Source of the DNA: an uncultured Acidobacteriota bacterium
GTDB taxonomy: Bacteria > Acidobacteriota > Terriglobia > UBA7540
DNA length: 6,128 nucleotides
Assembly: GCA_937900045.1 (NCBI GenBank)
Contig: CALCEB010000072.1
Location: 1 to 6,128 of the forward strand
Direction of reading: 5' to 3'
In this document: piece by piece, positions 4,152 to 6,128 of the stretch
Layout of the letters: each line of letters begins with the position of its first letter
Numbering within the stretch: position 1 is the first letter of the stretch
The notes under the pieces: model-generated
The model's input: the letters and a program-made list of their open reading frames with translations, nothing else
Told to the model about the DNA's origin: nothing
The model's database searches: none
Program-made: the position numbers and the translations under genes

Positions 4152-4272
4152 GGTAGTGGTACAGTTTCGCTGTTGCGCCGCTCTGTGAGCGGCGAAATTG
4201 TAGAAAAATCAAGACCGGCGGTCCCTGTCAGGGCAAGCTCCGACCGCCGCTACAGCAAACTGCGCCACGACC
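4152..4272. mobile_element. MITE-like palindromic element, copy 2 (121 bp, diverged)
   Basis: The ends GGTAGTGGTACAGTTTCGCTG (from 4152) and, on the other strand, GGTCGTGGCGCAGTTTGCTG (from 4272) align with each other and with copy 1 at 572-681. Each arm again carries an 8-bp hairpin. The left one (4176-4194) is CGCCGCTC, loop TGT, GAGCGGCG. The right one pairs 4216-4223 with 4242-4249 around an 18-nt loop that contains its own CCCTG/CAGGG stem. Relative to copy 1 the stems differ but remain fully complementary. The flanking octamers (4144-4151 and 4273-4280) match at 6 of 8. The copy lies between the mer promoter and the zinc-ribbon gene, interrupting neither, and has no coding capacity. Greater divergence suggests an older insertion. 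Confidence 0.75.
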
Positions 4273-4280
4273 CGAACATG
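4273..4280. repeat. Probable decayed target duplication, right copy
   Basis: CGAACATG, 6 of 8 matches to CGGACACG at 4144-4151. Confidence 0.5.
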
Positions 4281-4407
4281 GCGGATTTTCACCGCGCCGG
4301 CGCCAGTTCGCAAGTGGTATGCTGATGGCCCAGAGTCGGCGGGTGGGGAACCGGCGGGCAATTTGCTGCGTATGTATAGTCAGATGAGGTGACGCTGGGA
4401 GGTTGTT

Positions 4408-4962
4408 ATGTACTGCATGAATTGTGGAGCGAGTTTGCAAGCGGCTCAGGCGTTTTGCAGCGCCTGTGGAAAGCCGGTTCAGGCCGCAGCTCAGCCGGTT
4501 CCGCAGGCAACGCCGCCGATGACGCAATCAGTAAACCCATCAGCTTACCAGCCTCCGGCTCAGCCTTATGTTCAGCCTGCCGCGCGTGGCCGGATCGCCG
4601 CCCACCTGCGCACGCTGGCCATCCTGTGGCTGGTGGTCTCCGGGCTTCACCTGGTTTCCGGACTGCGGCTTTTCACCCTTGGGCATATCGGCATTCCGTT
4701 TATGCCGTTCACATTTGCTCCGTTCTTCACTCCACTATTGAGCGCCCTGGGAGCTCTTGCCATGATCAGCGCCGTGGTAGGGCTGGTGGTGGGATGGGCA
4801 TTACTTCAACGCGAATCTTGGGGACGAATTTTTGCGATCATCATGGCCATTATTATCCTGCCGCGAATTCCCTTCGGCACGGCGCTTGGGATTTACACGC
4901 TCTGGGTCCTGGTTCCCGCAGATTCTGAGGCCGAATACCGGCAGACTGCACGGCCGGCTTAA
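4408..4962 (+). CDS. Zinc-ribbon membrane protein of unknown function
   Basis: A 184-residue protein with an N-terminal zinc ribbon, a Pro/Gln/Ala-rich linker and a membrane domain. The ribbon is CMNCG and FCSACG, with C3, C6, C17 and C20 placed to bind one zinc. The linker spans about 25-60. Hydrophobic segments lie at about 66-88, 108-130 and 140-170, the last possibly two segments around the PRIPFGTALGIYTLWVL motif. The motif WGRIFAIIMA plus PFGTALGIYTLWVL recurs in uncharacterised acidobacterial membrane proteins; I know no function for them. GGGAGG lies 5 nt before ATG 4408. A TATAGT at 4375-4380 is a possible -10 box, but no -35 is visible. The gene stands alone, convergent with the permease and separated from the mer operon promoter by MITE copy 2. 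Confidence 0.85.
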   Translation: MYCMNCGASLQAAQAFCSACGKPVQAAAQPVPQATPPMTQSVNPSAYQPPAQPYVQPAARGRIAAHLRTLAILWLVVSGLHLVSGLRLFTLGHIGIPFMPFTFAPFFTPLLSALGALAMISAVVGLVVGWALLQRESWGRIFAIIMAIIILPRIPFGTALGIYTLWVLVPADSEAEYRQTARPA

Positions 4963-4988
4963 TCGAGCCCTTCCCGCGTTCAAGCAGC

Positions 4989-5025
4989 GCCCCTCACCCG
5001 GCGCTTCGCGTCGTCCTCTCCCCGC
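4989..5025. repeat. Possible dispersed extragenic repeat between convergent genes
   Basis: The segment has the form CCCCTCACCC, then a centre with GGCGC-TTC-GCGTC, then TCCTCTCCCC. This layout (CCTCACCC, small palindrome, CCTCTCCCC) is one I know from short intergenic repeats in many bacterial genomes. There is only one copy here, so the assignment rests on recognition alone. It could serve as a weak bidirectional terminator, but has no T-run. Confidence 0.35.
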
Positions 5026-5055
5026 TTGTGGGTAGAAGACAAGGGCCAAGAGAGC

Positions 5056-6128
5056 TCACTCATACCGCAAGGCCACCATGGGGTCCACCTTGGTGGCGCG
5101 ACGCGCAGGGATGTAGCAAGCCAAAAGCGAAATCGCCGCCAGCAGCAAAGCAACGGAAACAAGAGTGATGGGATCGGTGGGACGCACTTGGTAGAGGTAG
5201 CTCGAAATAAGCCGCCCGGAAGCCAAGGCCCCAATCAGCCCGAGTCCACCACCCGTCAGCGCCAACACCAGTCCCTGCCACAAGACCATCCGCAGCACAT
5301 CCCCCTGTTGCGCCCCCAGAGCCATGCGAATCGCCATTTCGTGCGTTCGCTGGCTCACGGAATAGGCCATCACGCCGAAGATTCCAGCCGCAGCAAGAAA
5401 CAGCGCCAACCCCGCCAACGACCAGACCAGGAGCATCGGCAGCCGAACGAAGGCCATCGCCTCCGCCGCGTCCTGCTCCAGGGTCCGTACGTAGGCAACA
5501 GGCCTTTCGGAATCGACGGTTGCAACCGCGGCGCGAACCTCCTTTACCACCGAGAGCGGCGGCGGTCCAGTGCGAAGAAGAAACACGGCGCTGGGTTGCG
5601 CCCGTTGGAGCGTTGGAACGTACATCATGGGCTGATCGCGCCAGGAAAAACCCGTGTGGATATCCCGCACCATGCCGACAATTTCTAGGCTCTGTGGCCC
5701 ACTGGCATTCTGCTTCCCATAGATATTGGATAGCAGCGTCAGGCGCTGGCCGATGGGATTCACCGCTGGCCAATAGCGTTTGGCAGCCGTTTCATTGAGG
5801 ATCACCACTGGAACCGCGCCCGGAACGTCGGCTTCGGTGAACGCCCGCCCTCGAATCACAGCGGCCTGGACGGTTTTGAAGTAACCCGGCGAAATTCCAA
5901 GCATCACCGCTTCTGGTTCATGCCCTGGCCCAGGGCGGGGACGCCGTTCCGGAAGAAACAGAGTGTCGCTGTCCAAATTGTTCAAGGCAGCGGACTGGAC
6001 GCCGGGCAGCGCATTCAAACGTTGGAGCGCTTCACGGAAAAAATTGATCTGGCTCGCGGCATCTGGGTACTGCGACTTAGTACCATATTTCTTAAATACA
6101 CTAACGTATTTGATTTGCCCTGCTGAGC
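5056..6128 (-). CDS. ABC-type permease, MacB/FtsX family, C-terminal half (5' end outside window)
   Basis: The reading frame is open from the right edge, giving 356 residues before the stop at 5056. The first part resembles a MacB periplasmic core domain: YPDAASQINFFREALQRL, LPGVQSAAL, then SPGYFKTVQAAVIRGRAF and VVILNETAAKRYWP. The last ~150 residues are an FtsX domain: a membrane segment ending VMAYSVSQRTHEMAIRMALG, two more membrane segments, and the conserved end PARRATKVDPMVALRYE. Such permeases without a fused ATPase are abundant in Acidobacteriota as two-module proteins (about 800 residues), so roughly half is missing. They may act in export or cell-envelope processes; the substrate is unknown. 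A TTG at 6018 is not the start, because homology (INFFREALQRL) continues above it. The extreme upstream residues, beyond about 6080, look unlike the family. Confidence 0.88.
   Translation of the reverse strand, partial: SAGQIKYVSVFKKYGTKSQYPDAASQINFFREALQRLNALPGVQSAALNNLDSDTLFLPERRPRPGPGHEPEAVMLGISPGYFKTVQAAVIRGRAFTEADVPGAVPVVILNETAAKRYWPAVNPIGQRLTLLSNIYGKQNASGPQSLEIVGMVRDIHTGFSWRDQPMMYVPTLQRAQPSAVFLLRTGPPPLSVVKEVRAAVATVDSERPVAYVRTLEQDAAEAMAFVRLPMLLVWSLAGLALFLAAAGIFGVMAYSVSQRTHEMAIRMALGAQQGDVLRMVLWQGLVLALTGGGLGLIGALASGRLISSYLYQVRPTDPITLVSVALLLAAISLLACYIPARRATKVDPMVALRYE

Noticed and set aside
5026..5773. Open frames on both strands within the permease gene
   Set aside because: They are shadow frames of the well-conserved MacB/FtsX permease, with unnatural composition.

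Overview
The window looks like a piece of an Acidobacteriota (acidobacterial) chromosome, possibly from a metagenome. The taxon is inferred from three things: moderately GC-rich genes, a MacB/FtsX-type permease of the 'acidobacterial duplicated orphan permease' kind at the right edge, and a zinc-ribbon membrane protein of a sort common in that phylum. No rRNA or other taxonomic marker is present.

Left third (1-2067): the window opens inside the last 92 codons of an IS110-family transposase and the right end of its insertion sequence. It abuts a reverse-strand gene (322-1169) for an uncharacterised two-TM membrane-anchored protein. That gene is dead. A 110-bp palindromic MITE-like element (572-681) is inserted in it, bounded exactly by 8-bp direct repeats (ACCAGCTT), and a further 1-nt frame mismatch separates the two halves. 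Next, on the + strand, is a compact type II toxin-antitoxin operon: a ribbon-helix-helix antitoxin and a PIN-domain toxin with overlapping GTGA stop/start. Its promoter TATAAT is bracketed by inverted half-sites.

Middle (2118-4124): a reverse-strand heavy-metal (probably mercury) operon. A MerR-type promoter with a 20-bp spacer and a 16-bp dyad (CTAGAGT-AG-ACTCTAG) drives merR, then a merT-merP fusion (merTP), a small glutaredoxin, and a Cys-containing membrane protein broken by a 1-nt frameshift. The glutaredoxin is the main discovery candidate. Its first active-site cysteine is an in-frame UGA, giving U-M-F-C. The UGA is preceded by a strong Shine-Dalgarno, a start codon and a thioredoxin-fold beta strand in frame, and followed by a 7-bp hairpin whose apical loop starts with G 24 nt after the UGA, as expected of a bacterial SECIS. 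I read it as a selenocysteine glutaredoxin within a mercury operon. No merA or merB is present in the window.

Right third (4125-6128): a second, older copy of the same MITE family (4152-4272) with 6/8-matching flanking octamers at the same offset; a + strand zinc-ribbon/three-TM protein; a short repeat-like spacer; and a reverse-strand ABC-type permease truncated by the window edge. The last ~60 bp are AT-rich with two dyads and do not look like the rest of the permease. The two MITE copies share terminal sequence and hairpin architecture, with compensatory stem changes between arms, which points to a dispersed structured element family.
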